From Marivirga atlantica (GTDB lineage Bacteria > Bacteroidota > Bacteroidia > Cytophagales > Cyclobacteriaceae), in the NCBI RefSeq assembly GCF_016734805.1, contig NZ_JAERQG010000002.1:1-64000 (forward strand): 64,000 nt of DNA, in the 5' to 3' direction. Numbering within the stretch: position 1 is the stretch's first letter; every line of letters begins with the position of its first letter. Below are positions 43,182 through 51,866 of the stretch, piece after piece. The notes beneath the pieces were generated by a model. It saw nothing but the letters and a program-made list of their open reading frames with translations. It had not been told where the DNA came from and did not search any database. The position numbers and the translations under genes are program-made.

Positions 43182-44618
43182 ATGCAAAAACTCACTTTAA
43201 CACAAAGCTTAGGTCAGCGCTTATCACCACAACAGATTCAGTTTATAAAACTGTTGCAGGTGCCTACTGCTGAGTTAGATAGCCGTATTGAAGAAGAACT
43301 TGAGATTAACCCCGCTCTGGAAGAAGGTAAAGACGAACCTGATACCCTTGAAGACGAATATGGAGAGGAAGAGTCATCTAAAGATGATGAAATAGACATT
43401 GATGATTACCTGCAGGATGATGATTATGCAGATTATAAAACAAGAGGTGATAGTGGAGGACAAGAGGAAGAGCGCGAAATGCCAATCGCTATGTCTACCA
43501 CGCTTAATGATCAACTGATGACCCAATTGGGTTATTTGGGGCTCGATGAAAGACAAGAAAAAATAGGTAAACAGCTCATAGGTAGTATTGAGGGCGATGG
43601 CTACATCCGCAGAGAGCTTGATGCAATAGTGAATGATTTAGCATTCTCACAAAATGTAATGACTGATGTGGATGAGCTTGAAGACATCTTAATGAAGATT
43701 CAAGACTTTGATCCGGCTGGTATTGCTGCTCGAAATCTTCAGGAGTGTCTCTTACTTCAGCTTGAAAGAAAAATTGACCAAACAGATGCCGTTCAGCTTG
43801 CCACCAGAATTGTAGATGAATGTTTCGATGAGTTTACTAAAAAGCATTATGATAAAATAACTAAGAAGCTTGATGTGGAAGATGAAGAGCTTTTTAAGGA
43901 AGCTATTCAAACCATCACCAAACTAAACCCTAAGCCAGGTGGGGCAGGCAGTGGCTTGGTGCGCACTCAATATTTAATGCCTGATTTCATCATTAATGAG
44001 CAAAATGGTGAGTTGGTGCTAAGCCTTAATTCAAGAAATGCCCCAGACTTAAGAGTAAGCTCTTCTTATGCAGAAATGCTGAAGGCTTATGATAAAAGTG
44101 ACAAGAAAGACAAGAAGCTTAAAGAAACTGTTGGTTTCGTTAAGCAAAAGCTTGATAGTGCAAAGTGGTTTATTGATGCCATTAAACAGCGTCAGTTAAC
44201 CTTGTTAAATACCATGAATGCCATCATGGAATATCAATATGATTTCTTTCAGGAAGGAGATGAAAGTAAACTAAGGCCGATGATCCTTAAGGATATTGCT
44301 GAGAAAATTGACATGGATATTTCCACTGTTTCTCGTGTAGCCAACAGTAAAGCAGTACAAACGGATTTTGGTATTTATCCACTTAAATTCTTCTTTTCAG
44401 AAGGTATCGCTACCGAATCCGGAGAAGATGTAAGTAGCCGAGAAGTAAAGAATAGCTTAAGAGAAATTATAGAGAAAGAAGATAAAAGTAAGCCACTATC
44501 GGATGATAAACTAGAAAAACTGTTAAAGGAAAAGGGCTATCAAATAGCCAGAAGAACGGTAGCTAAATATCGTGAACAGCTGAATATACCTGTAGCGAGG
44601 TTACGAAAAGAATTATAG
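43182..44618 (+). CDS. rpoN: RNA polymerase sigma-54 factor
   Basis: The 478-residue protein has region I at the N-terminus (LTQSLGQRLSPQQIQFIKLLQVPTAEL, the activator-interacting helices). An acidic region II (about 45-100) is rich in Asp and Glu. The core-binding domain follows, then the HTH, and the RpoN box at the C-terminus reads ARRTVAKYREQLNIP. It directs transcription from -24/-12 promoters together with AAA+ activators. The downstream PAP2-like gene starts in its stop codon. Confidence 0.96.
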   Translation: MQKLTLTQSLGQRLSPQQIQFIKLLQVPTAELDSRIEEELEINPALEEGKDEPDTLEDEYGEEESSKDDEIDIDDYLQDDDYADYKTRGDSGGQEEEREMPIAMSTTLNDQLMTQLGYLGLDERQEKIGKQLIGSIEGDGYIRRELDAIVNDLAFSQNVMTDVDELEDILMKIQDFDPAGIAARNLQECLLLQLERKIDQTDAVQLATRIVDECFDEFTKKHYDKITKKLDVEDEELFKEAIQTITKLNPKPGGAGSGLVRTQYLMPDFIINEQNGELVLSLNSRNAPDLRVSSSYAEMLKAYDKSDKKDKKLKETVGFVKQKLDSAKWFIDAIKQRQLTLLNTMNAIMEYQYDFFQEGDESKLRPMILKDIAEKIDMDISTVSRVANSKAVQTDFGIYPLKFFFSEGIATESGEDVSSREVKNSLREIIEKEDKSKPLSDDKLEKLLKEKGYQIARRTVAKYREQLNIPVARLRKEL

Positions 44619-45235
44619 TGAACAACCTGCTCGCAAAAATTATATCGGTTGTTTTTCACCCACTATTAATCACTACTTATATTTTTGGCGGTGTGCTCAT
44701 TTGTATGCCCCTTACTTTAAGCTTTAGTCCGAGCCTGTCATGGAAGTTTTTAAGCATGATTTTCATGACCACTTTTTTAATTCCATTTGCAGGTATCGTG
44801 GTACTTAAATTCACAAGAACCATAAGCAAGCTTGAAATGGATGATAAAAAGGAGCGCTTTTTTCCATTCCTATTCATCAGCATATTTTATGGAGTAACTA
44901 CTTATCTCTTCTGGGATAAGTTTAGATTTCCTCCTTTGGTGATCAACATTCTTATTTCAGTCTCTATTTCTCTGGTGATTTTAACAGCTATTACGCTATT
45001 TTGGAAAATAAGTGCGCATGCTTTAGCCATAAGTGGAGCGGCAGGTATTTTTGTAGCCCTACTTTTTGGTGTTGAACCTACATTTGTTCACTATGCTGTG
45101 GTGGTGGCTTTTTTACTAATGGGTGTAGTAGGTTCAGCCAGACTAAGACTTAATGCCCATACCGATCAACAAGTATGGGTCGGCTACCTGATTGGTTTTT
45201 TAGTAAATTTTATCTCAATTTTAATTCTGAATTAA
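44618..45235 (+). CDS. PAP2-like membrane protein
   Basis: The 205-residue protein has about six membrane helices. Residues SAHALAISGAAG and LRLNAHTDQQVWVGYLIGF recall the C2 and C3 motifs of PAP2 phosphatases, with His in both. A clean C1 motif is missing (DDKKERFFPFL is the nearest), so activity is uncertain. The start is GTG overlapping the rpoN TAG by one base, so translation is probably coupled. Confidence 0.7.
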   Translation: MNNLLAKIISVVFHPLLITTYIFGGVLICMPLTLSFSPSLSWKFLSMIFMTTFLIPFAGIVVLKFTRTISKLEMDDKKERFFPFLFISIFYGVTTYLFWDKFRFPPLVINILISVSISLVILTAITLFWKISAHALAISGAAGIFVALLFGVEPTFVHYAVVVAFLLMGVVGSARLRLNAHTDQQVWVGYLIGFLVNFISILILN

Positions 45236-45246
45236 ACAGATTAGTA

Positions 45247-46026
45247 ATGTACAATAGTTTAAAGTATGATCTTTCTGATGGGGTTTGTACCATCACTTTT
45301 AATAGACCGGATTTTTACAATGCTTTCAATGATGAAATAAGCTACGAATTTCAGGATGCCTTGAAGTCTGCTGCTAAGGATAATGAGGTTAGAGTGGTTG
45401 TAATTACCGGTGAAGGCAAAGCATTTTGCTCCGGGCAAGATTTGAAATCAGCAAGAAATGAGGATGAACGCATGTTCTATAATTCATTGGAGAAGCGCTA
45501 TAATCCAATTATAAGAGCTATGCGTAAACTGCCGAAGCCTATTATTGCCAAATTAAATGGTGTGGCGGCTGGTGCAGGTTGTTCATTAGCTTTGGCTGCA
45601 GATATGATAATTGCCAGAGAATCAGCGAAGTTAGTGGAAGTATTTATCAACATTGGTTTAGTGCCTGATTCAGGTTCATCTTTCTTTTTACCCAATTTGG
45701 TTGGTTACCAAAAGGCATTTGAGCTATGTGCCATGGGAACAAAGGTCTCAGCTCAAGAGGCCCTTGAAATGGGTATTGTCAATAAAGTTGTGCCAGATGA
45801 TGAGTTGGATGAGGCCGTAAAACAATACACAGATTATTTCGCCAAGGCACCCACTAAATCAATTGGTATGATTAAGAAGATGCTTAACAAAGCGGCTACT
45901 TCATCATTAGATGATATGTTGGAATACGAAAAGTATAGTCAGCAAATTGCCGGATCTTCGGAAGATTATAAAGAAGGTAAACAGGCCTTTTTAGATAAAA
46001 GAAAGCCCGAATTTAAAGGAGCATAA
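45247..46026 (+). CDS. Enoyl-CoA hydratase/isomerase family protein (PaaG-like)
   Basis: The protein has 259 residues with the start at ATG 45247 (MYNSLKYDLSDGVCTITFNRP). It shows the crotonase oxyanion-hole segments FCSGQDLKSARN and NGVAAGAGCSLALAADMIIA. The third segment FINIGLVPDSGSSFFLPNLVG resembles PaaG (epoxy-phenylacetyl-CoA isomerase) and related hydratases. It acts on a CoA thioester in fatty-acid or aromatic breakdown. No other paa gene is adjacent, so the specific substrate is unproven. A strong terminator follows. Confidence 0.88.
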   Translation: MYNSLKYDLSDGVCTITFNRPDFYNAFNDEISYEFQDALKSAAKDNEVRVVVITGEGKAFCSGQDLKSARNEDERMFYNSLEKRYNPIIRAMRKLPKPIIAKLNGVAAGAGCSLALAADMIIARESAKLVEVFINIGLVPDSGSSFFLPNLVGYQKAFELCAMGTKVSAQEALEMGIVNKVVPDDELDEAVKQYTDYFAKAPTKSIGMIKKMLNKAATSSLDDMLEYEKYSQQIAGSSEDYKEGKQAFLDKRKPEFKGA

Positions 46027-46030
46027 ATAG

Positions 46031-46069
46031 AAAGAGCCTCATTGCACTAAGTACTGAGGCTCTTTTTTT
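46031..46069 (+). terminator. Terminator after the enoyl-CoA hydratase gene
   Basis: The 11-bp stem AAAGAGCCTCA / TGAGGCTCTTT is followed by a T-run. Confidence 0.88.
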
Positions 46070-46100
46070 AGTTATTAATGCAGATATTCAATAGGAATTT

Positions 46101-47093
46101 CTATGCCAGTATTGATTCTATAGCTTTTAATTCTGCCTCCGTAAAATCAAGTTTTTCTAACCCATTAATGTTGTTTTCAAGCTGAGAAACTTTACTCACA
46201 CCTACTAGAACGGAAGTCACTCTTTCATCTTTTAATAGCCAGACAATAGCCATTTGTGCCAGGCTCTGTTCACGATTCTTAGCAATTTCATTGAGTTGTT
46301 GTACTTTATTGATAAGCTCATCACTTATTTGCTCTTTGTTTAAGTAAGTACCTTCTTTAGCCGCCCTGGAGTCTTCAGGGATACCCTTTAAATATTTATC
46401 GGTCAATAAACCTTGCTCTAAAGGAGAAAACACAATGCTTCCCAAACCTTCAGCTGCTAAAGTATCTAATAAGCCACCTTCAACCCATCTATCCAGCATA
46501 CTATATCTGGGTTGATGAATCAGGAATGGAGTTTTCATTTCTTTTAGGATAGCAGCGGCTTTTTGGGTGTCTTCAGCAGAATATTGCGATATGCCCACGT
46601 ATAATGCTTTGCCTTGTCTTACTATCTGATCGAGGGCACCCATAGTCTCTTCTAAAGGTGTGTCGGGGTCAGGCCGGTGGTGATAAAAAATATCGACATA
46701 GTCTAATCCCATTCTTTGCAGTGACTGATCCAAACTAGCAATTAAGTACTTTCTGGAACCAAAGTTTCCGTAAGGTCCCGGCCACATATCCCAGCCGGCT
46801 TTAGTAGAAATGATTAATTCATCTCTGTAGTTTTTAAAATCCTCTTTAAAGATTGAGCCGAAATTTCTTTCAGCGGCACCATAGGGTGGTCCATAATTAT
46901 TGGCTAAATCAAAATGAGTGATGCCGTTATCAAAAGCGGTTCTTAATATGTTTCTACTTTCTCTTAAATCGCTTTTGTCTCCAAAGTTATGCCATAGACC
47001 GAGCGAAAGTAAAGGGAGTTGAATACCGCTTCTTCCACATCTGCGGTATTGCATTTGTTCATATCTCGATGCTGATGCTTCGTACTGTGCCAT
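46101..47093 (-). CDS. Aldo/keto reductase, YghZ-like
   Basis: The 330-residue TIM-barrel NADPH reductase has FDLANNYGPPYGAAERNFG with the catalytic Asp and Tyr. The catalytic His is in YVDIFYHHRPDPDTPLEETM, and KAGWDMWPGPYGNFGSRKYLI closely follows E. coli YghZ (L-glyceraldehyde 3-phosphate reductase). Cofactor-site residues lie in the C-terminal VLVGVSKVSQLENNI. It probably detoxifies reactive aldehydes. Confidence 0.9.
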   Translation of the reverse strand: MAQYEASASRYEQMQYRRCGRSGIQLPLLSLGLWHNFGDKSDLRESRNILRTAFDNGITHFDLANNYGPPYGAAERNFGSIFKEDFKNYRDELIISTKAGWDMWPGPYGNFGSRKYLIASLDQSLQRMGLDYVDIFYHHRPDPDTPLEETMGALDQIVRQGKALYVGISQYSAEDTQKAAAILKEMKTPFLIHQPRYSMLDRWVEGGLLDTLAAEGLGSIVFSPLEQGLLTDKYLKGIPEDSRAAKEGTYLNKEQISDELINKVQQLNEIAKNREQSLAQMAIVWLLKDERVTSVLVGVSKVSQLENNINGLEKLDFTEAELKAIESILA

Positions 47094-47127
47094 TGAGTAA
47101 GATTTGTTTGAAGGAGAAGATATAAAA

Positions 47128-47148
47128 AAAGCCGGATAAACCGGCTTT
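47128..47148 (-). terminator. Terminator of the outer membrane barrel gene
   Basis: The minus strand reads AAAGCCGG-TTTAT-CCGGCTTT followed by TTTT. The 8-bp stem lies about 30 bases past the stop of the barrel gene. Confidence 0.88.
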
Positions 47149-47175
47149 CATGTATTAAGATGTTTTTGCTGCTAT

Positions 47176-47931
47176 TTAAAATAAATTAAAGCTTAAGCCA
47201 AATCTAACTGGAGTAGCTCCTGTGTTTTGCGGACCTTTACCAGGGTTGAATAATTCTGAATAATCGTATTTGAAGAAAGCTCCGAAACCGGCAATACCAA
47301 CACGCACGTGTGCACCATATCTGAACTGGTTTAACTCAAAGTTCTCTTTACGCTTGATCTTTTTGGTTTCTTCATTCTCAACATATTTAATTTTTGTTTT
47401 ACCCGTAACTAAGTAACCAATACTGGCACCAGCAGCAATGAAGAATCCGCCATTACCTCTTTTGCTTTCGCTGAGGTAGTATCTGAATTCAATTGGTAGG
47501 TTGATATAATTAGTTTCAAACTTAGATTTTTCTACAAATCCATTTCCAATTATTTCAGAGTCTATTCCAACAATTTGAGTATTAGTGCTGAATTCATTAC
47601 CGTCAAGTGTAGGCTCATAAACTAGTGTACGTGCTGAGTCATCGCTAAAGGCATATTTCTCATAAGATAAACTTAAACCAGCATTAAAAGTGAAGTTTGA
47701 GCTTCCAAGATTAATAGGGTATAAGTAGCCTACTGAAAATGAATTGCTTCCGAAAGGTCTTAAATCAAGTGCGTCAACATTATTTCTGTTGAGCATGTTG
47801 ATACCAAAAGAGAAGGTTAAGTCTCCTCTGAGGTCAGGCCTTGCACCAAAAGTATTTTTTTCTTCCAGGTTTTGCGCTTGTATTTGAGAAACTGTGATAA
47901 GTAATAGGCTTACAATCAGTAATTTTTTCAT
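47176..47931 (-). CDS. Outer membrane beta-barrel protein
   Basis: The protein has about 251 residues. The start at ATG 47931 gives a clean signal peptide (MKKLLIVSLLLITVSQIQAQ). Amphipathic strands (DLTFSFGINMLNR, NFTFNAGLSLSYEKYAF, RYGAHVRVGIAGFGAFFKYDYSELF) and the terminal PVRFGLSFNLF, ending in an aromatic residue, fit a porin-like OMP_b-brl family member. The ligand or role is unknown. Confidence 0.82.
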   Translation of the reverse strand: MKKLLIVSLLLITVSQIQAQNLEEKNTFGARPDLRGDLTFSFGINMLNRNNVDALDLRPFGSNSFSVGYLYPINLGSSNFTFNAGLSLSYEKYAFSDDSARTLVYEPTLDGNEFSTNTQIVGIDSEIIGNGFVEKSKFETNYINLPIEFRYYLSESKRGNGGFFIAAGASIGYLVTGKTKIKYVENEETKKIKRKENFELNQFRYGAHVRVGIAGFGAFFKYDYSELFNPGKGPQNTGATPVRFGLSFNLF

Positions 47932-47962
47932 AAAATGATAATCGGTTTTCAATTTCAGCGGA

Positions 47963-47970
47963 CAAAGTTA
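47963..47970 (-). promoter_or_regulatory. Likely -7 element for the barrel gene
   Basis: The minus strand reads TAACTTTG, an exact TAnnTTTG match about 32 bases before the chosen ATG. The -33 box is weak (TATT). Confidence 0.45.
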
Positions 47971-48075
47971 AGATTTTATTTATAGCATAAATAAATAAAA
48001 GCCTTTTCTTATCCTGATTAATTATATAAATTTGCACACTCATTCAGAAACGAAGGTTTCGATGAGAAAGTATAT

Positions 48076-48149
48076 GGCCTCGTAGCTCAATTGAATAGAG
48101 CACTTGATTACGGCTCAAGAGGTTACAGGTTTGACTCCTGTCGAGGTCA
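48076..48149 (+). tRNA. tRNA-Arg (anticodon ACG)
   Basis: A full cloverleaf can be folded by hand: a 7-bp acceptor (GGCCTCG / CGAGGTC, one G-U), D-stem GCTC/GAGC, anticodon stem CTTGA/TCAAG with loop TTACGGC (anticodon ACG at 48110-48112), T-stem ACAGG/CCTGT and discriminator A. CCA is not encoded. The A34 would be edited to inosine by TadA to read CGN codons. Confidence 0.95.
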
Positions 48150-48153
48150 CAAA

Positions 48154-48179
48154 AGCCCACCACTTGGTGGGCTTTTTTT
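48154..48179. terminator. Terminator after tRNA-Arg, shared with the convergent gene
   Basis: AGCCCACC-ACTT-GGTGGGCT has an 8-bp stem followed by a T-run on the plus strand. The minus-strand flank is TTTT too, so it may stop both units. It ends at the stop codon of the convergent gene. Confidence 0.88.
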
Positions 48180-49446
48180 ATGTCTTCTTCTTTTTCTTCT
48201 TTGCAGCAGGGAAAAGGATATTATTTAAAATCAGCCTGTAGCCTGGCGAGTTGGGATGCAGGTTTAAGTCTGTTGGTGGCTCTCCCACATAATGCTGGTA
48301 ATCTTCTGGGTCATGACCTCCATAAAATGTCCAGAAGCCCTTGCCGAAAATACCGTGAATGTAGCGAGCTTCATTTACTGATTCTGTTTCGCCCATAATC
48401 ACCACATCAGGTTTGACCAAAGCTTTATCATAAGCTGTAGTCTGCCCCATAAAACCTTTAATCAGCTTTTCATGATTTTGTGTAAGCATGGTTGGGATTG
48501 GATCCCATTTAGCAGAAAATTCAAAGAGTGTGAAAAAATCATTGCCCTCCTTAATGCCGGGCCTGTCACTCTGGTTTTGATCAATATCTGAATATTCGTA
48601 TTCCAAGGGATCCATTTTTAAGGTGAAGTCCTTAAATGCTAAAGTTTCTTCATAATCTAGTTTTTCCTGCGCATTAGGGTCTGGTGGGTCACCATCATAA
48701 ACTCTTGAAACTATGTCAACACCTGCTGCGGCCAGGGCAATATCATAGGTGTCTGTGGCTGAGCACATAGCAAACAGAAAACCACCACCCATTAAAAAAC
48801 TTCTGATTTGTTGCACAACGGCTAATTTAAGTTGTGATACCTTCTGGAAACCATGCTTTTTTGCCATTGCTTCCTGTTCCTGTTGCTGTTCAATATACCA
48901 GGGCTGATTTGCATAATTTCTGTAGAATTTACCAAACTGACCTGTAAAATCTTCGTGGTGTAGGTGAAGCCAGTCATATTCAGTAAGCTCACCATTCATT
49001 ACTTCATCATCAAAAATCACGTCATAAGGGATTTCTGCATAGGTGAGTACAAGCGTTACGGCATCATCCCAGGGCTGTTTCGATTTAGGACTGTACACGG
49101 CAATTTTAGGCACCTTATCTAGGCGCATGGCATCCTTATTTGAAGAAGGACTGGCAATTTCATTTAATAACTGACTAGCGGATGCTTCTGAAATGATCTC
49201 ATAGCTTACGCCTCTTATAATCAATTCGTTAATAATTGTTTGATTGCTTCTAACCAGAAAGCTTCCACCTCTATAGTTCAAAAGCCAATCCATTGAAACC
49301 TCATTTGATAAAATCCAATAGGAGATACCATAAGCCTTTAAATGATTGCTTTGGGTTTCATCCATCGGTATTAAAATTCGATTGGCCTTGAGCTGTTGTA
49401 AACTCAATAGGCTAAATAAAATAAAGACTGAAAGTCGCTTTATCAT
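48178..49446 (-). CDS. Exported protein of a Bacteroidota family often labelled asparagine synthetase B
   Basis: The 422-residue protein has a signal peptide (1-21, ending LKA). It opens ILIPMDETQSNHLKAYGISYW. I recall this conserved family being labelled asparagine synthetase B in databases. However, it lacks the glutaminase Cys2 and the SGGxDS ATP-pyrophosphatase motif of AsnB, and it is exported, so that name looks wrong. Residues 115-240 resemble a ThuA/GATase-like flavodoxin fold (KIAVYSPKSKQPWDDAV, LMGGGFLFAMCSATDTYDIALA). The C-terminus ends in a run of lysines. The true function is unknown. Confidence 0.7.
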   Translation of the reverse strand: MIKRLSVFILFSLLSLQQLKANRILIPMDETQSNHLKAYGISYWILSNEVSMDWLLNYRGGSFLVRSNQTIINELIIRGVSYEIISEASASQLLNEIASPSSNKDAMRLDKVPKIAVYSPKSKQPWDDAVTLVLTYAEIPYDVIFDDEVMNGELTEYDWLHLHHEDFTGQFGKFYRNYANQPWYIEQQQEQEAMAKKHGFQKVSQLKLAVVQQIRSFLMGGGFLFAMCSATDTYDIALAAAGVDIVSRVYDGDPPDPNAQEKLDYEETLAFKDFTLKMDPLEYEYSDIDQNQSDRPGIKEGNDFFTLFEFSAKWDPIPTMLTQNHEKLIKGFMGQTTAYDKALVKPDVVIMGETESVNEARYIHGIFGKGFWTFYGGHDPEDYQHYVGEPPTDLNLHPNSPGYRLILNNILFPAAKKKKKKT

Positions 49447-49677
49447 GATTATTATATTCTTTGCTGTTATATCACTCCCCCCTTAAATACTAATCAATTA
49501 TCGGGCATTCAAATAATAGTACTTATATTTCGTACAAATTAAAGTTTAAAGTCTTACAAAATGTTAATTGTTTTTGAATGATTTAATTTGAGTCGATTCA
49601 AATAACTAAATCAGCATTTCGTGTAATATATCGTGAAATTTAGAGATTAATTGCTAAAATTTGACAAAACTTAGGCC

Positions 49678-50916
49678 TTGGAATATATAGAAAACATACG
49701 CGAAGGAATTCGTTCCATCAAAGGGAATACATTAAGAACCGTTCTTACTGCTACCATTATTGCCATCGGTATAACCTCTCTTGTAGGGATTTTAACAGCA
49801 ATTGAAGGTATACAGAGCTCCGTAGGAGATAGTTTTGCCAGTTTAGGCGCAAATAATTTCGATATTGAAGCCAGGGGTGTTGACGGCAGGCGGGGCACTT
49901 CACAAGGAAAGGTAGAAAAAAGATACGAGCCTATCTCTTATAAACAAGCAGTTGATTTTAAGGACAAGTATAATTTTTCTGGTTCAGTATCAATTTATAC
50001 ACGCATTACGGGTAATGGCGAATTGAAGTATAAATCAGAGAAAACTACTCCCACTGTGAGAATATCCGCTACCGATGAAAATTGCTTCATTCAAAATGCT
50101 TATGATATTGCTAAAGGAAGAAATTTTTCACCTTTAGAAATTCAGAATAATAATAATGTGGTGATCCTGGGATCAAATGTGGTGAAAAAGCTTTTCAAGG
50201 AAAATGAAGAGCCATTGAACAAGAGCATATCATTTTTAGGAAGTAAATTCAAAGTTATTGGAGTGCTTGAGGAACAAGGAGGTTTCGGTGGTGGAGGCCC
50301 TGATCAGTCTATCTATATTCCGATAGGACTTTCTACTATTATTGCACAGCGGACGCTCCAGTACACTATAACTGTTTCTGTGGATGATCCTATTTTAATG
50401 GAGACTGCTATTGGTGAAGCGACAGGGGCAATGCGCACCGTTAGAGGTGACAGAATTGGCAATGAAAATTCATTTACCATTGAAAAAAGTGAGTCATTAT
50501 CCGATAGAATGGATGAAGTGGCCGGTTACTTAAGAATAGGAGGCTTTACAATAGGGCTTATAACTTTACTTGGTGCATCAATTGGTTTAATGAATATTAT
50601 GATGGTGTCTGTAACAGAAAGAACAAGGGAAATAGGTATCAGAAAAGCTATTGGGGCATCTCCTATCAAAATTAGACTTCAGTTTTTATGGGAAGCTATA
50701 GTTATTTGTCAGCTAGGGGGAATAGCAGGCGTTATTTTAGGCATTGTTATTGGTAATATTATTTCAGCAATTATAAGTGATGGTGGTTTTGTAGTACCAT
50801 GGGTTTGGATGTTTACAGGACTGATAGTTTGTGTGGTAGTAGGTTTACTTTCAGGTTATTATCCGGCATATAAAGCATCAAAACTAGACCCTATAGAGTC
50901 ATTACGTTACGAATAG
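49678..50916 (+). CDS. ABC transporter permease, MacB/FtsX-like
   Basis: The 412-residue permease has TM1 at about 20-42 and an extracytoplasmic MacB-type core domain (about 45-275). TM2-4 form the FtsX domain, with SIGLMNIMMVSVTERTREIGIRKAIGASP near 305-333 and a C-terminal SGYYPAYKASKLDPIESLRYE. The start is TTG at 49678. Such permeases work with a separate ATPase in export or lipoprotein handling. No ATPase gene is adjacent. The following secreted protein gene begins 6 bases later. Confidence 0.9.
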   Translation: MEYIENIREGIRSIKGNTLRTVLTATIIAIGITSLVGILTAIEGIQSSVGDSFASLGANNFDIEARGVDGRRGTSQGKVEKRYEPISYKQAVDFKDKYNFSGSVSIYTRITGNGELKYKSEKTTPTVRISATDENCFIQNAYDIAKGRNFSPLEIQNNNNVVILGSNVVKKLFKENEEPLNKSISFLGSKFKVIGVLEEQGGFGGGGPDQSIYIPIGLSTIIAQRTLQYTITVSVDDPILMETAIGEATGAMRTVRGDRIGNENSFTIEKSESLSDRMDEVAGYLRIGGFTIGLITLLGASIGLMNIMMVSVTERTREIGIRKAIGASPIKIRLQFLWEAIVICQLGGIAGVILGIVIGNIISAIISDGGFVVPWVWMFTGLIVCVVVGLLSGYYPAYKASKLDPIESLRYE

Positions 50917-50922
50917 CGGTTT

Positions 50923-51714
50923 ATGTTTAGAGTAATTCTTTTATACATATTTATTATTCAGGCTTTCGGTTCATATGAGCTGATGGCTGAAGATACGTAT
51001 ATCAGAGGATTCTATCATGGACAAAATGTTTTTATCAGAAACTCCTTTCTTGAAGCCAATCAGAAATTTTGCATTCAACAGATATATGTAAATGGTGAGC
51101 TTTCAATCAGTGAGCCGGATGTTTCTGCTGTAGAAATAGATTTATCAGCTTTTAATTTAGAAGATAGAATTGTGCTAAGAATAATTCATCAGGATGGATG
51201 CAAGCCAGAGCTTATTAATCCTGAAGTTATTCAAAATGACATTAGCTTTTCATGGATAAATATTTACGTGAATGAGGAGGAAATATTATGGATTACCTCC
51301 AAAGAAAGCAGTGAAGGTTTCTATGTTATCGAGAAGGAAATTGGTAACATTTGGGAGCCTATTGATACTGCAAAAACAAAAGGAAATATATTTATTAACC
51401 AGCATAGTGTAGCTCTTGATCATATTCCGGGGAACAATAATTACAGAGTTGTTTACTATCCTCCAAAAGGCGATCCTTCGGTATCTTCACCATTCAAATA
51501 CTTCTCAGATAAAAGAGAAATTAGCCATGCCATTGATACAGATAAGTGGTCGATTGAATTTACAGAAGAGGTTAGTTTCCAATTGTTAAATGCTAATTCT
51601 CGCGTTATTAAACGTGGTAAAGGCGTTTCCTATAACATCAGAAGGCTTCCAAAAGGCACTTATATTCTCAAGTATGAGGGCAAAGAATATACTTTCGAAA
51701 AAACAGTCCGTTAA
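50923..51714 (+). CDS. Secreted protein with T9SS sorting-domain-like tail
   Basis: This 263-residue protein is not a family I recognise. It has a signal peptide (about 1-22) and a beta-rich body with two cysteines (FCIQQIYVNG and DGCKPEL). The last 45 residues (FQLLNANSRVIKRGKGVSYN, then RRLPKGTYILKYEGKEY, ending KTVR) follow the type A type IX secretion sorting pattern. The usual form is L.GxxxxxGxxxxIxxLxxGxYxLxx...KxxK. It may be exported by T9SS, possibly together with the upstream permease. Confidence 0.6.
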   Translation: MFRVILLYIFIIQAFGSYELMAEDTYIRGFYHGQNVFIRNSFLEANQKFCIQQIYVNGELSISEPDVSAVEIDLSAFNLEDRIVLRIIHQDGCKPELINPEVIQNDISFSWINIYVNEEEILWITSKESSEGFYVIEKEIGNIWEPIDTAKTKGNIFINQHSVALDHIPGNNNYRVVYYPPKGDPSVSSPFKYFSDKREISHAIDTDKWSIEFTEEVSFQLLNANSRVIKRGKGVSYNIRRLPKGTYILKYEGKEYTFEKTVR

Positions 51715-51732
51715 GCTTTTAATAAGCTTTTT
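51713..51732 (+). terminator. Weak terminator after the secreted protein gene
   Basis: AAGCTT-TTAAT-AAGCTT forms a 6-bp stem followed by TTT, starting in the stop codon. Confidence 0.4.
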
Positions 51733-51784
51733 CCATTTCCTTTAAGGTTAAGTTATCTTTTCGATTAAACCATTATCTATTTCG

Positions 51785-51796
51785 GCAAACGTTTGC
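51785..51796. promoter_or_regulatory. LacI/PurR-type operator-like perfect palindrome upstream of the S8 peptidase
   Basis: GCAAACGTTTGC is a perfect 12-base palindrome identical to the PurR core operator. It lies 71 bases before the peptidase ATG. It is one of three related sites in the window, at SusC, here and hutU. Confidence 0.5.
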
Positions 51797-51866
51797 ATTT
51801 CCGACTTATAATATAGAAATTACTCTGCATACAGAATAAAATATTATAACCAAACCTAAAAACAAA

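Noticed and set aside
48178-49446. Asparagine synthetase (glutamine-hydrolysing)
   Set aside because: The protein is exported and lacks Cys2 and the PP-loop SGGxDS motif.
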